Below the pieces are notes generated by a model. It saw nothing but the letters and a program-made list of their open reading frames with translations, was not told where the DNA came from and ran no database searches. DNA of 64,000 bases from Faecalimonas sp. (GTDB lineage: Bacteria > Bacillota > Clostridia > Lachnospirales > Lachnospiraceae), in the NCBI GenBank assembly GCA_029264305.1, contig JARICA010000020.1, forward strand, positions 62,001-126,000. Reading direction: 5' to 3'. Position 1 is the stretch's first letter, and each line of letters begins with the position of its first letter. Made by a program: the position numbers and the translations under genes. Shown here piece by piece: positions 24,744 to 34,976 of the stretch.

Positions 24744-26580
24744 TCATCAGCCAAAACATAGAGGTCCTATGGGACATGGACACGGTGGAATGAGAGTAGG
24801 AGAAAAGGCAAAAGATTTCAAGGGAACAATTAAAAAATTAATGGCGTATCTTGGAAATTACAAATTTGCTATTTTATTTGTTATTCTTTTTGCCATTGGA
24901 AGTACAATATTTACTATTGTAGGACCTAAAATTTTAGGGGATGCAACAACAGAGATTTTTAAAGGGCTTGTTGGGAAAGTCTCTGGAGGAAAAGGAATTG
25001 ATTTTCAAAAGATTTCGCATATTCTCCTTACGGTCCTTACGTTATATGTAGTGAGTGCATTGTTTGCATATATACAAGGATTTATTATGACTGGCGTTTC
25101 GCAAAAATTGACCTACCGATTGAGAAAAGAAATATCAGAAAAAATAAATCGTATGCCGATGAATTATTTTGATACAAAAACACATGGGGAAGTATTATCA
25201 AGAGTAACAAATGATGTGGATACATTGAGCCAAAGTTTGAATCAAAGTGCGACACAAGTAATCACTTCATTTACAACGATTGTTGGTGTTTTGATTATGA
25301 TGCTTCGTATTAGTCCGATTATGACATTGGTAGCACTTTTGATTTTGCCTGTATCTATGACATTGATTTCCTTTATTGTAAAACATTCACAGAAACATTT
25401 CAGAAAACAACAAGAGTATCTAGGACATGTAAATGGGCAAGTAGAAGAAGTGTATGGTGGACAAAATATTGTAAAAGCATTTAATAAGGAAGAAGAAGTT
25501 ATCCGTGAGTTTGACGAAACAAATCAAATTTTGTATCAATCTGCATGGAAATCTCAATTTTTCTCAGGAATTATGATGCCGATTATGCAGTTTGTAGGAA
25601 ATTTAGGATATGTGGCAGTAGCTATTTTAGGAGGGTATCTTACAATTAAGGATAAAATTGCAGTTGGTGATATTCAGTCATTTATTCAATATGTAAGAAA
25701 TTTTACCCAGCCAATTACACAAGTAGCACAAGTTGCAAACCTATTGCAATCTACGGCAGCAGCATCCGAGAGAGTATTTGAATTTTTAGAAGAAGAGGAA
25801 GAAGACCAGTTTGCTGAAAATCCTGTTTCTGTGGAAGGATTGGAAGGAAATGTAGAATTTAAAAATGTTCATTTTGGTTATAATAAAGATAAAATTATTA
25901 TTAATGACTTTTCTGCAAAAGTAAAACAAGGACAAAAAATTGCTATTGTGGGTCCTACTGGAGCTGGAAAAACAACGATGATTAAACTACTAATGAGGTT
26001 TTATGATGTTAATGCAGGTGAAATTTTAATTGACGGGCATAATTTGAAAGATTTTAACAGAAGTGAGTTACGTCAAATGTTTGGTATGGTATTGCAAGAT
26101 ACGTGGTTGTTTCATGGAAGTGTAAAAGAGAATATTCGATATGGAAAATTGGAAGCATCCGATGAGGAAGTTATTGAAGCAGCAAAAGCAGCACATGCAC
26201 ATCGATTTATACAAACACTTCCAAATGGATATGATATGGAATTAAATGAGGAAGCAAGTAATGTTTCTCAAGGCCAGAAACAATTACTCACAATCGCAAG
26301 AGCGATCTTGGCTGATCCGAAAATTCTTATTTTAGATGAAGCGACAAGTTCTGTAGATACAAGAACGGAAGTGCGTATCCAAAAAGCGATGGATAATTTG
26401 ATGAAAGGGCGTACAAGTTTCATTATTGCACATCGTCTTTCCACAATACGTGATGCGGATTTAATTTTAGTGATGAAAGATGGAGATATTATCGAACAAG
26501 GAAATCACGAAGAATTATTAGAAAAAAATGGATTCTATGCAGAACTGTATAATTCGCAATTTGAACGGACAAGTGCATAA
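24736..26580 (+). CDS. ABC exporter half-transporter B (catalytic)
   Basis: This 614-residue partner starts with a His/Gly-rich cytoplasmic tail (PKHRGPMGHGHGGMRVGEK) and then six helices. Its domain has Walker A GPTGAGKTTMIK, Walker B ILILDEATSSVD with the catalytic Glu, and switch His in IIAHRLS. The signature is the relaxed NVSQGQKQLL. Together with half-transporter A it makes one good ATP site and one poor one, as in TM287/288-type exporters. A multidrug or lipid substrate is possible. Confidence 0.93.
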   Translation: MSNHQPKHRGPMGHGHGGMRVGEKAKDFKGTIKKLMAYLGNYKFAILFVILFAIGSTIFTIVGPKILGDATTEIFKGLVGKVSGGKGIDFQKISHILLTVLTLYVVSALFAYIQGFIMTGVSQKLTYRLRKEISEKINRMPMNYFDTKTHGEVLSRVTNDVDTLSQSLNQSATQVITSFTTIVGVLIMMLRISPIMTLVALLILPVSMTLISFIVKHSQKHFRKQQEYLGHVNGQVEEVYGGQNIVKAFNKEEEVIREFDETNQILYQSAWKSQFFSGIMMPIMQFVGNLGYVAVAILGGYLTIKDKIAVGDIQSFIQYVRNFTQPITQVAQVANLLQSTAAASERVFEFLEEEEEDQFAENPVSVEGLEGNVEFKNVHFGYNKDKIIINDFSAKVKQGQKIAIVGPTGAGKTTMIKLLMRFYDVNAGEILIDGHNLKDFNRSELRQMFGMVLQDTWLFHGSVKENIRYGKLEASDEEVIEAAKAAHAHRFIQTLPNGYDMELNEEASNVSQGQKQLLTIARAILADPKILILDEATSSVDTRTEVRIQKAMDNLMKGRTSFIIAHRLSTIRDADLILVMKDGDIIEQGNHEELLEKNGFYAELYNSQFERTSA

Positions 26581-26613
26581 AAAAGAGAAGTTTCTAAAGA
26601 ATTTATGAAGTTC

Positions 26614-26643
26614 TTGACAAATAGGGGCTTTGGGAGATATGAT
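26614..26643 (+). promoter_or_regulatory. Promoter of the valS T-box transcript
   Basis: TTGACA (26614-26619) and TATGAT (26638-26643) are spaced by 18 nt, just after the exporter operon. Confidence 0.75.
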
Positions 26644-26900
26644 AAACAACAGTAATAGGATTTAAAGGCGATGAGAAAGAAGAGTATATATTGTTCCTTG
26701 AAAGAGAAGACTGCCCATAGGCTGAGAGGCAGTTGCAAGAAGAAGGTATAGAAGGTAGCTTTGGAGCTGGGTATCTGAACAGGGCAGTAGGGTATCACGA
26801 GTAGTTCACGTTAAGAACTTTAGAGATATATGTGTTACACATATAACAAAGGTGGTACCGCGAATATTCGCCCTTTACATTTTATGTAAAGGGCTTTTTT
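26644..26900 (+). promoter_or_regulatory. T-box riboswitch leader of valS
   Basis: This 257-nt leader binds uncharged tRNA and then lets transcription pass into valS. The core AAGGTGGTACCGCG ends at 26862. The terminator is CCCTTTACAT (26871-26880) with ATGTAAAGGG (26884-26893), then CTTTTTT. The Stem I landmarks AGAGTA (about 26681) and GGCTGAGAGG (about 26720) are present. The specifier probably lies in GGGTATCTGAAC (26769-26780); GTA would read Val and ATC would read Ile, and I could not settle it by eye. Confidence 0.92.
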
Positions 26901-26973
26901 AATACAGCGGAAATCCAACTTATTCAAATGAAAGTGTATTCATACATTGGTGAGGGAAAAATAGGAGGAAAAA

Positions 26974-29622
26974 ATGAGTAAAAAATTAGAAAAAACATAC
27001 AATCCAAAAGAGATTGAAGCAAAATTATATGAAAAATGGTGTGAGAATAAATATTTTCATGCTGAGGTAGACAGAAGTAAAAAGCCATTTACAATTGTTA
27101 TGCCACCACCAAATATTACAGGAAAATTGCATATGGGACATGCATTAGATAACACATTACAGGATATCCTTATTCGTTATAAAAGAATGCAAGGATATAA
27201 TGCTCTTTGGATTCCAGGAACAGACCATGCAGCGATTTCTACTGAAGTAAAGGTAACAAATCAGTTGAAAGAAGAAGGAATTGATAAAAAAGAACTTGGT
27301 AGAGAAGGATTCTTGAAAAGAACTTGGGAATGGAAAGAAGAGTATGGAGGAACAATTACTTCTCAGTTAAAGAAATTAGGAACATCTTGTGATTGGGATA
27401 GAGAACGTTTCACAATGGATGAAGGATGTTCAAAAGCTGTAGAAGAAGTATTTATCAAATTATACGAAGAAGGATATATTTATAAAGGCTCAAGAATTAT
27501 CAATTGGTGTCCAGTATGTAAAACTTCTCTTTCTGATGCAGAAGTAGAACACGAAGAACAGGGTGGACATTTCTGGCATATTAAATATCCAATCGTAGGA
27601 ACAGATCGTTTCCTTGAAATTGCAACAACACGTCCAGAAACAATGCTTGGAGATAGTGCAATTGCAGTGCATCCAGATGACGAAAGATATACGGATATTG
27701 TAGGAAAGACAGTTATGCTTCCATTGGTAAATAAAGAAATTCCAATTGTAGCAGATTATTATGTAGATAAAGAATTTGGAACAGGTGCAGTAAAAATCAC
27801 ACCAGCCCATGACCCGAATGACTTTGAAGTAGGAAAACGTCATAACCTTCCTGAAATCAATATTATGAATGATGATGCCACAATTAATGAAAATGGTGGG
27901 AAATATGCAGGTATGGAACGCTATGAAGCGCGAAAAGCGATTGTAGCAGATTTAGAGGCTGAAGGTTATCTTGTAAAAATTGAAGACCATACACATAATG
28001 TAGGTACACATGACCGTTGTCACACAACAGTAGAACCATTAATCAAACAACAGTGGTTTGTAAAAATGGAAGAGTTAGCAAAACCTGCAATCAATGCATT
28101 GAAAACAGGAGAATTAAAATTTGTACCAGAAAGATTTAATAAGATTTATTTACATTGGTTAGAGAATATTCGTGATTGGTGTATTTCAAGACAGATTTGG
28201 TGGGGACATAGAATTCCAGCATATTACTGTGATGCATGTGGAGAATTTGTAGTGGCTAGAGAAGTGCCTGAGAAATGCCCACATTGTGGATGTACACACT
28301 TTACACAAGATGAAGATACATTAGATACATGGTTTAGTTCTGCTCTATGGCCATTTTCTACATTAGGTTGGCCAGAAAATACAGAAGAATTAGATTATTT
28401 CTATCCAACAGATGTTCTTGTAACAGGATATGATATTATTTTCTTCTGGGTAATTCGTATGGTATTTTCTGCGTTTGCGCATACAGGAAAATCTCCATTC
28501 CATACAGTATTTATCCATGGGCTTGTTCGCGATTCGCAAGGGCGCAAGATGAGTAAATCACTAGGAAATGGAATTGATCCATTAGAAATTATCGATCAGT
28601 ATGGAGCAGATGCACTTCGTATGACATTAGTAACAGGAAATGCGCCTGGAAATGATATGCGTTTCTATGATGAAAGAGTTGAGGCAAACAGAAACTTTGC
28701 AAATAAAGTATGGAACGCTTCTCGTTTTATTATGATGAATATGGAAGAAAAAGAAATTACAACTCCATCGGAAAATGATTTGACAGCGACAGATAAATGG
28801 ATTTTATCTAAAGTAAATACACTTGCAAAAGATGTAACAGAAAATATGGATAAATTCGAACTTGGAATCGCGTTGCAAAAAGTATATGATTTCATTTGGG
28901 ATGAATTCTGTGATTGGTATATTGAATTGGCAAAATATCGTATTTACCATGCAGATGAGGATGCGGTTTCAGCAAATGCTGCATTATGGACATTAAAAAC
29001 TGTTTTAGCAAATGGTTTAAAAATGTTACATCCTTATATGCCATTCGTTTCTGAAGAAATTTATAGCGCTTTAGTACCTGAAGAAGAATCACTTATGATG
29101 TCTTCATGGCCGGTATATAAAGAAGAGTGGAATTATACAAGAGAAGAAAATATTTTGGAACATATGAAAGAAGTTATTCGTGGTGTTCGTAACGTTCGTG
29201 CAGAGATGAATGTTGCTCCAAGCAGAAAAGCAAAAGCATTTGTTGTTTGTGATCATGAAGAATTATGTAAAGGTTTTGAAGAAATTAAAGTTTCTTGTGC
29301 TTCATTGATGAATGCAAGTGAAATTGTTATTCAAAATACAAAAGAAGGTATTGCAGAAGATGCCGTTTCGGTAGTGGTAACAGATGCAGTGGTATATTTA
29401 CCTCTTGCAGAACTTGTAGATTTTGAACAAGAAATTGAACGTTTGACAAAAGAAGAAAAACGTTTAGAAAAAGAACTTGCACGTGTAAATGGTATGTTGA
29501 GTAATGAAAAGTTTATTAGTAAAGCACCTGAAGCAAAAATCAATGAAGAAAAAGCAAAATTAGAAAAGTATACACAGATGATGGAACAGGTAAAAGAAAG
29601 ATTGGCAGGACTTAAGAAATAA
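26974..29622 (+). CDS. valS: Valyl-tRNA synthetase
   Basis: ValRS charges tRNA-Val and edits mischarged threonine. The 882 residues carry the class I motifs [16 protein letters not shown] (HIGH form, near 43-58) and [13 protein letters not shown] (KMSKS, near 525-535). Editing-domain segments such as [13 protein letters not shown] and [12 protein letters not shown] are present. The C-terminal coiled-coil arm ([20 protein letters not shown]) is a ValRS hallmark and separates it from IleRS. It is controlled by the T-box upstream. Confidence 0.97.
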   Translation: MSKKLEKTYNPKEIEAKLYEKWCENKYFHAEVDRSKKPFTIVMPPPNITGKLHMGHALDNTLQDILIRYKRMQGYNALWIPGTDHAAISTEVKVTNQLKEEGIDKKELGREGFLKRTWEWKEEYGGTITSQLKKLGTSCDWDRERFTMDEGCSKAVEEVFIKLYEEGYIYKGSRIINWCPVCKTSLSDAEVEHEEQGGHFWHIKYPIVGTDRFLEIATTRPETMLGDSAIAVHPDDERYTDIVGKTVMLPLVNKEIPIVADYYVDKEFGTGAVKITPAHDPNDFEVGKRHNLPEINIMNDDATINENGGKYAGMERYEARKAIVADLEAEGYLVKIEDHTHNVGTHDRCHTTVEPLIKQQWFVKMEELAKPAINALKTGELKFVPERFNKIYLHWLENIRDWCISRQIWWGHRIPAYYCDACGEFVVAREVPEKCPHCGCTHFTQDEDTLDTWFSSALWPFSTLGWPENTEELDYFYPTDVLVTGYDIIFFWVIRMVFSAFAHTGKSPFHTVFIHGLVRDSQGRKMSKSLGNGIDPLEIIDQYGADALRMTLVTGNAPGNDMRFYDERVEANRNFANKVWNASRFIMMNMEEKEITTPSENDLTATDKWILSKVNTLAKDVTENMDKFELGIALQKVYDFIWDEFCDWYIELAKYRIYHADEDAVSANAALWTLKTVLANGLKMLHPYMPFVSEEIYSALVPEEESLMMSSWPVYKEEWNYTREENILEHMKEVIRGVRNVRAEMNVAPSRKAKAFVVCDHEELCKGFEEIKVSCASLMNASEIVIQNTKEGIAEDAVSVVVTDAVVYLPLAELVDFEQEIERLTKEEKRLEKELARVNGMLSNEKFISKAPEAKINEEKAKLEKYTQMMEQVKERLAGLKK

Positions 29623-29656
29623 TATTGTCCATGCCAATTTAAAGAGAGGTCTATAA

Positions 29657-31816
29657 ATGAAGCATATACAGTTTAAAAAAGTAAAAAAAGAAGACATAAA
29701 AGCATATTGGAAAGCCCGGAAAGAACGGCGTCAGGCTATTCTTGAGAAGAGAAGAAACAGTGCGTTCGCACAGAAAATGAAACCGGTGTACAAGGTGATG
29801 AATCAGTTTTCTCTTGTATTTCATGTACTGTATGCGTGCGTTTTAAACCTTACAATAGAGGCAATCTCAAGACACTCGCTTTTTAAGGCGTGGGACTATA
29901 TGACGAATTCGCCGAAAACATTTTTATTTAATAGTTATTTGATATTCATTACGTTTTTACTTGTTTATCTCGTAAAACGTCGTGTATTTACAAGAATATT
30001 GCTATCGGTGTTTTGGCTAGGGCTAGGTATTACAAATGGCTATATGTTGTTGATTCGAGTAACTCCATTTAATGCACAAGATTTAAAAGTAATGGGAGAC
30101 GGACTTACCCTATTTAATAAATATTTTACCGGATTTGAAGGAGCAATGTTAGCAATAGGAATTGTTACAGTTATAGTGTGGCTTATTTCTATGTGGAAAA
30201 GAGGAGGACAGTATACGGGGAAAATGCACCGTATACCAGCCCTAATCGCAATCGCTGTAACGTTTGGAACAGTAGGATTATTAACAAATGTAGCAATTAA
30301 TAACCGTATTGTTTCTAATTATTTTGGAAATATTGCTTTTGCATATGAAGATTATGGTTTTCCGTATTGCTTTTCAGCGAGTGTATTTAATACAGGAATT
30401 GCAGAGCCAAATAGCTATAGCAAAGAAACAATGGATAAAATTTCCAACAATGGACAAATTACGCAAGCGAAAACAGAGCGAAAAGAAATGCCAAATATTT
30501 TATTTATTCAGTTGGAATCTTTCTTTGACCCATATGAAGTAGAGTTTTTTAAAACATCTTCTGATCCAATTCCAAATTTTAGAAAACTATCAGAAGAATA
30601 TTCATCGGGATATTTTAAAGTGCCATCCGTCGGAGCTGGAACAGCAAATACAGAGTTTGAAGTCCTTACTGGAATGAGTATGCGTTATTTTGGACCTGGT
30701 GAATATCCATATAAAACAGTTCTAAAGAAAACAGAAGCAGAAAGTGCAGCTACTGCATTGAAAAAATTTGGATATGGCACGCATGCATTGCATAATAATG
30801 GTGGAAATTTCTACAGTCGTGCGGATGTATTCAATAATATTGGATTTGATAGCTATACAAGTAAAGAATTTATGAATATTTTGCAATTTACTGAAAATGG
30901 TTGGGCAAAAGATAATGTATTAACACAGCACATTAAAAATGCTATGGATTCCACAAAGCAACAGGATTTTGTTTTTGGTATTACTGTACAGGGGCATGGT
31001 GATTATCCTGAGGAAAAATTGCTTGAAAATCCACGTATTCGTGTAACTGGAATTGAAGATGAAGGTAGAACGAATGCATGGGAATATTATGTGAATCAAT
31101 TGTATGAAACAGATCAGTTTGTTGGTGACTTAATTCAAATGTTGAAAGATAGAAAAGAGCCAACTGTGTTAGTACTTTATGGGGATCACTTACCTACAAT
31201 GGGATTAAGAGCAAAAGACTTGAAAGGACGCTACTTATATAACACAAATTATGTGATTTGGGATAATATTGGACTACCAAAAAAAGATGAGAATATAGCG
31301 GCATATCAGTCTATGGCAGATGTTTTTGATCGAATAAACATTCATTCCGGAACAGTCTTTAATTATCATCAAAATAGAAGAAAGTCAAAAAATTATTTGG
31401 CAGACTTAGAATTGTTACAGTATGATATGTTATATGGTGATCAATATGTATATGGTGGGAAAGAAAATAATCCTGTGCATACGAAATATATGCAGATGGG
31501 AATTTTAGATGTAACGCTGACAGATATTGTTTCACAGTTGGAAAACACATATAGTTTATACGGAACGAATTTCACAAAAAACAGTAAAGTATATGTCAAT
31601 AAGGAAAAACAAGATGTTACATTTTTAAATAATACAAGAATTGACTTGAAAGATACGAAACTGAAAAATGGAGATAAGATAAAAGTTTGCCAAGTAGGTT
31701 CAAGTGACAGAATTTTTAGAGAATCTCTAGAATACACTTATATGGATGGAAAATTATTGACACCAGAACAAGTAAAAGAAAAAGAACAAGAAGCAGGAAT
31801 GAAGACAAATGAATAA
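29657..31816 (+). CDS. LTA synthase family protein
   Basis: This 719-residue protein has five membrane helices in the N-terminal third and an outward sulfatase-fold domain. It resembles LtaS-type enzymes, which transfer glycerol phosphate from phosphatidylglycerol to a growing lipoteichoic acid. The Mn-ligand and nucleophile region has NILFIQLESFFDP and GAGTANTEFEVLTGMS with the expected catalytic threonine Thr329. HNNGGNFYSR, VQGHGDYP and VLYGDHLP are the further family motifs. The last 80 residues form an extra C-terminal part. The stop overlaps the folC start by 8 nt. Confidence 0.9.
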   Translation: MKHIQFKKVKKEDIKAYWKARKERRQAILEKRRNSAFAQKMKPVYKVMNQFSLVFHVLYACVLNLTIEAISRHSLFKAWDYMTNSPKTFLFNSYLIFITFLLVYLVKRRVFTRILLSVFWLGLGITNGYMLLIRVTPFNAQDLKVMGDGLTLFNKYFTGFEGAMLAIGIVTVIVWLISMWKRGGQYTGKMHRIPALIAIAVTFGTVGLLTNVAINNRIVSNYFGNIAFAYEDYGFPYCFSASVFNTGIAEPNSYSKETMDKISNNGQITQAKTERKEMPNILFIQLESFFDPYEVEFFKTSSDPIPNFRKLSEEYSSGYFKVPSVGAGTANTEFEVLTGMSMRYFGPGEYPYKTVLKKTEAESAATALKKFGYGTHALHNNGGNFYSRADVFNNIGFDSYTSKEFMNILQFTENGWAKDNVLTQHIKNAMDSTKQQDFVFGITVQGHGDYPEEKLLENPRIRVTGIEDEGRTNAWEYYVNQLYETDQFVGDLIQMLKDRKEPTVLVLYGDHLPTMGLRAKDLKGRYLYNTNYVIWDNIGLPKKDENIAAYQSMADVFDRINIHSGTVFNYHQNRRKSKNYLADLELLQYDMLYGDQYVYGGKENNPVHTKYMQMGILDVTLTDIVSQLENTYSLYGTNFTKNSKVYVNKEKQDVTFLNNTRIDLKDTKLKNGDKIKVCQVGSSDRIFRESLEYTYMDGKLLTPEQVKEKEQEAGMKTNE

Positions 31817-33080
31817 AGAACAGGCAGAGTCTTATATTGCGAGTCTTCCTAAATTTACAACAAAAAATTCTCTGGAGCATACCAGAGAATTTCTTGTACG
31901 TTTGGGGGATCCGCAAAGAAATAGAAAAATACTTCATGTGGCAGGAACAAATGGAAAAGGTTCAGTGTGTGCGTATTTGCAGGCAATTTTGCTGGCAGAA
32001 GGAAAGCGGACAGGAATGTTTATTTCCCCACATTTGGAAAAAATTAATGAAAGAATTATTCTACAAGGAAAAGAAATTTCGGATGAGAAATTTTTGCAAG
32101 CATTTCATTTTGTTTTGGAAACAGTAAAAGAAATGGAGAAAGAAGGAATCGCACACCCTTCCTATTTTGAATTTCTTTTTGGGATGGCGATGTATGCTTT
32201 TATGGAAGCTGATGTGGAATATATAGTGTTAGAAACTGGTCTTGGTGGAAGATTGGATGCAACGAATGCGGTACAAAACAAAGTGATGACAGTGATCACA
32301 TCCATAACACTAGATCATATGGAAATTTTGGGAGATACGATTCAAAAAATTGCAGGAGAAAAAGCAGGGATTCTTAAAGAAGGTGTTCCAGTAGTATGTT
32401 TAGATCATAAAGAATATACAGAAGTTATTGAAACTAGAGCGGAAAAGTTGCATGCGCCATGTATAAAAATCTCGAAAAATGCGTACGAAATTATAGAAAG
32501 TACAGATAAATATATTGATTTTTTTGCAGTGAATGCGTATGATAAGTATGTTACGTGGAAATTGCATAATAGTGGAATTTATCAAGTAGAGAATGCGATG
32601 CTAGCAATAAAAGCAATGGAATATCTTTTTCCGGAAAGGAAAGAGATGGATTTGTGGCAAGAAGCGATTGCAAGTGTTGTATGGCAAGGTAGAATGGAAG
32701 AGATAAAACCAAATGTGATCGTTGATGGTGCGCATAATATTGGTGCAATAGAAGCATTTGTTAAAAGTATAAAACAGATGAAGAATACAAAGAACATTAT
32801 TCTTTTTTCGTCAGTTTCGGATAAAGATTACGAGAACATGATACAATATCTTTGTTTACATATGAAAGCAGAGAGTTACATTATTACAGAAATTCCAGAT
32901 GCTCGAGGAGAGACACCAGAGCGACTGGCGGAAGTATTTAGGAAGTATACGAAAGTAGAAGTAATCGTAGAGCCAGATCTTTCGAAAGCATTGTCATGCG
33001 CAATGCAAAAGAAAGGGGAAGATGGTAAGGTATATTGCCTAGGTTCACTTTATTTGGTGGGGAAGTTAAAAGAATTATAG
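31809..33080 (+). CDS. folC: Folylpolyglutamate/dihydrofolate synthase
   Basis: FolC adds glutamate to dihydropteroate or to folates using ATP. The 423 residues are a Mur-ligase fold. The P-loop is HVAGTNGKGSVCAYL (near 45-59), followed by FISPHLEKINERI and ETGLGGRLDATN. The C-terminal domain has WQGRMEEIKPNVIVDGAHN. The start overlaps the LTA-synthase-like gene by 8 nt, and a 45-residue ORF follows 12 nt later. No other folate genes are in the window. Confidence 0.95.
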   Translation: MNKEQAESYIASLPKFTTKNSLEHTREFLVRLGDPQRNRKILHVAGTNGKGSVCAYLQAILLAEGKRTGMFISPHLEKINERIILQGKEISDEKFLQAFHFVLETVKEMEKEGIAHPSYFEFLFGMAMYAFMEADVEYIVLETGLGGRLDATNAVQNKVMTVITSITLDHMEILGDTIQKIAGEKAGILKEGVPVVCLDHKEYTEVIETRAEKLHAPCIKISKNAYEIIESTDKYIDFFAVNAYDKYVTWKLHNSGIYQVENAMLAIKAMEYLFPERKEMDLWQEAIASVVWQGRMEEIKPNVIVDGAHNIGAIEAFVKSIKQMKNTKNIILFSSVSDKDYENMIQYLCLHMKAESYIITEIPDARGETPERLAEVFRKYTKVEVIVEPDLSKALSCAMQKKGEDGKVYCLGSLYLVGKLKEL

Positions 33081-33092
33081 GGAGGAAGAAAA

Positions 33093-33230
33093 ATGTTAAA
33101 TTTTGAAGAGGAAATTAAGAAATTCAAACCGAGTTTAGAAGTAGAGCAGATTGAGGACGCAGTATATCAAGAAGATTTAACAGACATGACAGATATTTTG
33201 CGTGAAATGATGCAACAGCAAACAAAATAA
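33093..33230 (+). CDS. Small acidic protein, 45 aa, unknown function
   Basis: The ORF encodes 45 residues beginning LNFEEEIKKFKPSLEVEQIE, then DAVYQEDLTDMTDILREMM. It is acidic, soluble and predicted helical, with no membrane segment. GGGAGGAAG lies 6-8 nt before the ATG, and the ORF fits closely between folC (12 nt) and the TPR gene (21 nt), which supports it as a real gene. I do not recognise a family. Confidence 0.65.
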   Translation: MLNFEEEIKKFKPSLEVEQIEDAVYQEDLTDMTDILREMMQQQTK

Positions 33231-33251
33231 AAGATTGCGGGGAGAAACAAG

Positions 33252-34592
33252 GTGGAATATACAAAGAAACTTATCTATCAATCAAATTATTGGTATAATG
33301 ATGGATTAGCAAAAGCAAAAATTCATGATTTGTCAGGAGCGACAGTATCATTAAGAAAAAGTTTACAATACAATCGAGGGAATGTTGCGGCAAGAAACCT
33401 ATTAGGACTTGTATGCTATGCAAAAGGAGAAATCGCAGAAGCTCTTGTAGAATGGATTATTAGTAAGAATTTTAAAAACCATGAAAATATTGCAGATTAT
33501 TATATTAAGAAAGTGCAAGAATCAGCAGGAGAGCTAGATACAATAAATAATGCGATAAAAAAATATAATCAATGTTTAACGTATTGCTTGCAAGATGGTG
33601 AAGATTTAGCTTTAATTCAGTTAAAGAAAGTAGTGGCTGCTCATCCGACATTTTTAAAAGCACTTCAACTTTTGGCTTTATTGTATTTGCAGACAGAACA
33701 ATATGCAAAGGCAAAACAAATATTAAAGCGAGCACATAGAATTGATACAACAAATGAAACAACGCTTCGCTATTTACATGAATTGTCAAGAATTAGTAAA
33801 AAGATTGCAAAAGCAAAAGAAGAAAATGAACAAACAGTTACTTACAATTTAGGAAATGAGACTATTATTCAGCCGGCCGCAGAAGTGAAAGATAATGGGG
33901 CGATGGCAACGATTATCAATATTCTTATAGGAATTGTTGTTGGGGCAGCTGTTGTATGGTTCTTAATTGTTCCATCAACAAATCAGATGAAAACGAATAA
34001 ACTCAATAAAGAAATTGTGAAGTATAGTGATCAGATCTCTGGGAAAAATGCAGAAATTAGTGCATTGAAAAAAGAAATCGAAGGTTATAAAGATACAAAT
34101 AAGAAAACGGAAGAAGCACAGGCAACAGCAGAGGCTACGAAAACAAGTTATGAAGCCTTACTTGGTGTGTATGACCATAGTAAATCGTCAGGATATAGCA
34201 AAGAATCTCTTGCAAAAGAATTAAAAGCAGTAAAGAAAGAGGCTCTTGGGGATACTGGAATTGCTGTATACGATAAAATTTATGATGAATATGTTTCACC
34301 ACTTTGTGCAAAAAAATATCGCTTAGCTCTTAGAAATTATGAAGTGAAAAATTATGCAACATCTGTAACAGCATTAGAATTTGTTACTTCAATCGATGAG
34401 AAATATGAAGGTGGAAAGGCACTTTTAAACTTAGCGAAATCCTATGAAAAAGCAGGAAAAACAGAACAAGCAAAGACAACGTATAAACGTGTTTCGGAAT
34501 TATATCCAAACACAGAATTAGCAAGTCAAGCCCAGCAAGCTTTGACAGGAACTGCTACAAGTGGAGAAAATAATACAGAAGCAGAAGAATAG
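33252..34592 (+). CDS. TPR-repeat membrane protein
   Basis: This 446-residue protein begins at GTG, 7 nt after GGGGAG. Residues about 1-190 hold TPR-like repeats (for example ATVSLRKSLQYNRGNVAARN and KAKQILKRAHRIDTTNETTL). One membrane helix lies near 220-240 (IINILIGIVVGAAVVWFLIV). After it comes a coiled coil (about 250-290) and another TPR pair (LLNLAKSYEKAGKTEQAKTT). The N-terminal part should be cytoplasmic and the C-terminal part outside. It ends with an acidic tail and a strong terminator. Partners are unknown, but TPR domains usually assemble complexes. Confidence 0.8.
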   Translation: MEYTKKLIYQSNYWYNDGLAKAKIHDLSGATVSLRKSLQYNRGNVAARNLLGLVCYAKGEIAEALVEWIISKNFKNHENIADYYIKKVQESAGELDTINNAIKKYNQCLTYCLQDGEDLALIQLKKVVAAHPTFLKALQLLALLYLQTEQYAKAKQILKRAHRIDTTNETTLRYLHELSRISKKIAKAKEENEQTVTYNLGNETIIQPAAEVKDNGAMATIINILIGIVVGAAVVWFLIVPSTNQMKTNKLNKEIVKYSDQISGKNAEISALKKEIEGYKDTNKKTEEAQATAEATKTSYEALLGVYDHSKSSGYSKESLAKELKAVKKEALGDTGIAVYDKIYDEYVSPLCAKKYRLALRNYEVKNYATSVTALEFVTSIDEKYEGGKALLNLAKSYEKAGKTEQAKTTYKRVSELYPNTELASQAQQALTGTATSGENNTEAEE

Positions 34593-34601
34593 AAGAGTTA
34601 C

Positions 34602-34640
34602 AAAAGACAGAAAAAGGAATACTTTTTCTGTCTTTTTGTT
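34602..34640 (+). terminator. Intrinsic terminator before spoIIAA
   Basis: A perfect 15-bp stem joins AAAAGACAGAAAAAG (34602-34616) and CTTTTTCTGTCTTTT (34622-34636), followed by TGTTTTT. It ends about 20 nt before the spoIIAA start. Confidence 0.92.
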
Positions 34641-34658
34641 TTTGGAAAGGGGAAAATT

Positions 34659-34976
34659 ATGGAGTATCAAATACAGGAAAATTGTCTTACCATTTGTCTT
34701 CCAAATGAATTGGATCATCATAATGCAGAGGAAGTAAGGAAATTATCCGATCAGCTAGTAGAAAAAAATCATATTAAGTACATTTTTTTTGATTTTCAGA
34801 ACACTAATTTTATGGACAGTTCAGGAATAGGTGTTATTATGGGGCGTTATAAACAAGTATGTCTATTTGGTGGGGAAGTTTGGGCAATGAATACGAATGA
34901 AAGGTTAAAAAAGATTTTGCGTATGTCAGGTGTAACAAAAATAATCCATATGTACGAGGAGGAGTTATGTATATGA
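34659..34976 (+). CDS. spoIIAA: Anti-sigma-F factor antagonist SpoIIAA
   Basis: SpoIIAA is the STAS-domain protein that, when dephosphorylated, binds SpoIIAB and frees sigma-F in the forespore. The 105 residues have the phosphorylation site in FMDSSGIGVIMGRY (Asp53-Ser54-Ser55-Gly56). GGAAAGGGG precedes the start. It is first in the spoIIAA-spoIIAB-sigF operon. The stop codon shares ATGA with spoIIAB. No sigma-H-like promoter is evident in the 23 nt after the upstream terminator. Confidence 0.95.
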   Translation: MEYQIQENCLTICLPNELDHHNAEEVRKLSDQLVEKNHIKYIFFDFQNTNFMDSSGIGVIMGRYKQVCLFGGEVWAMNTNERLKKILRMSGVTKIIHMYEEELCI

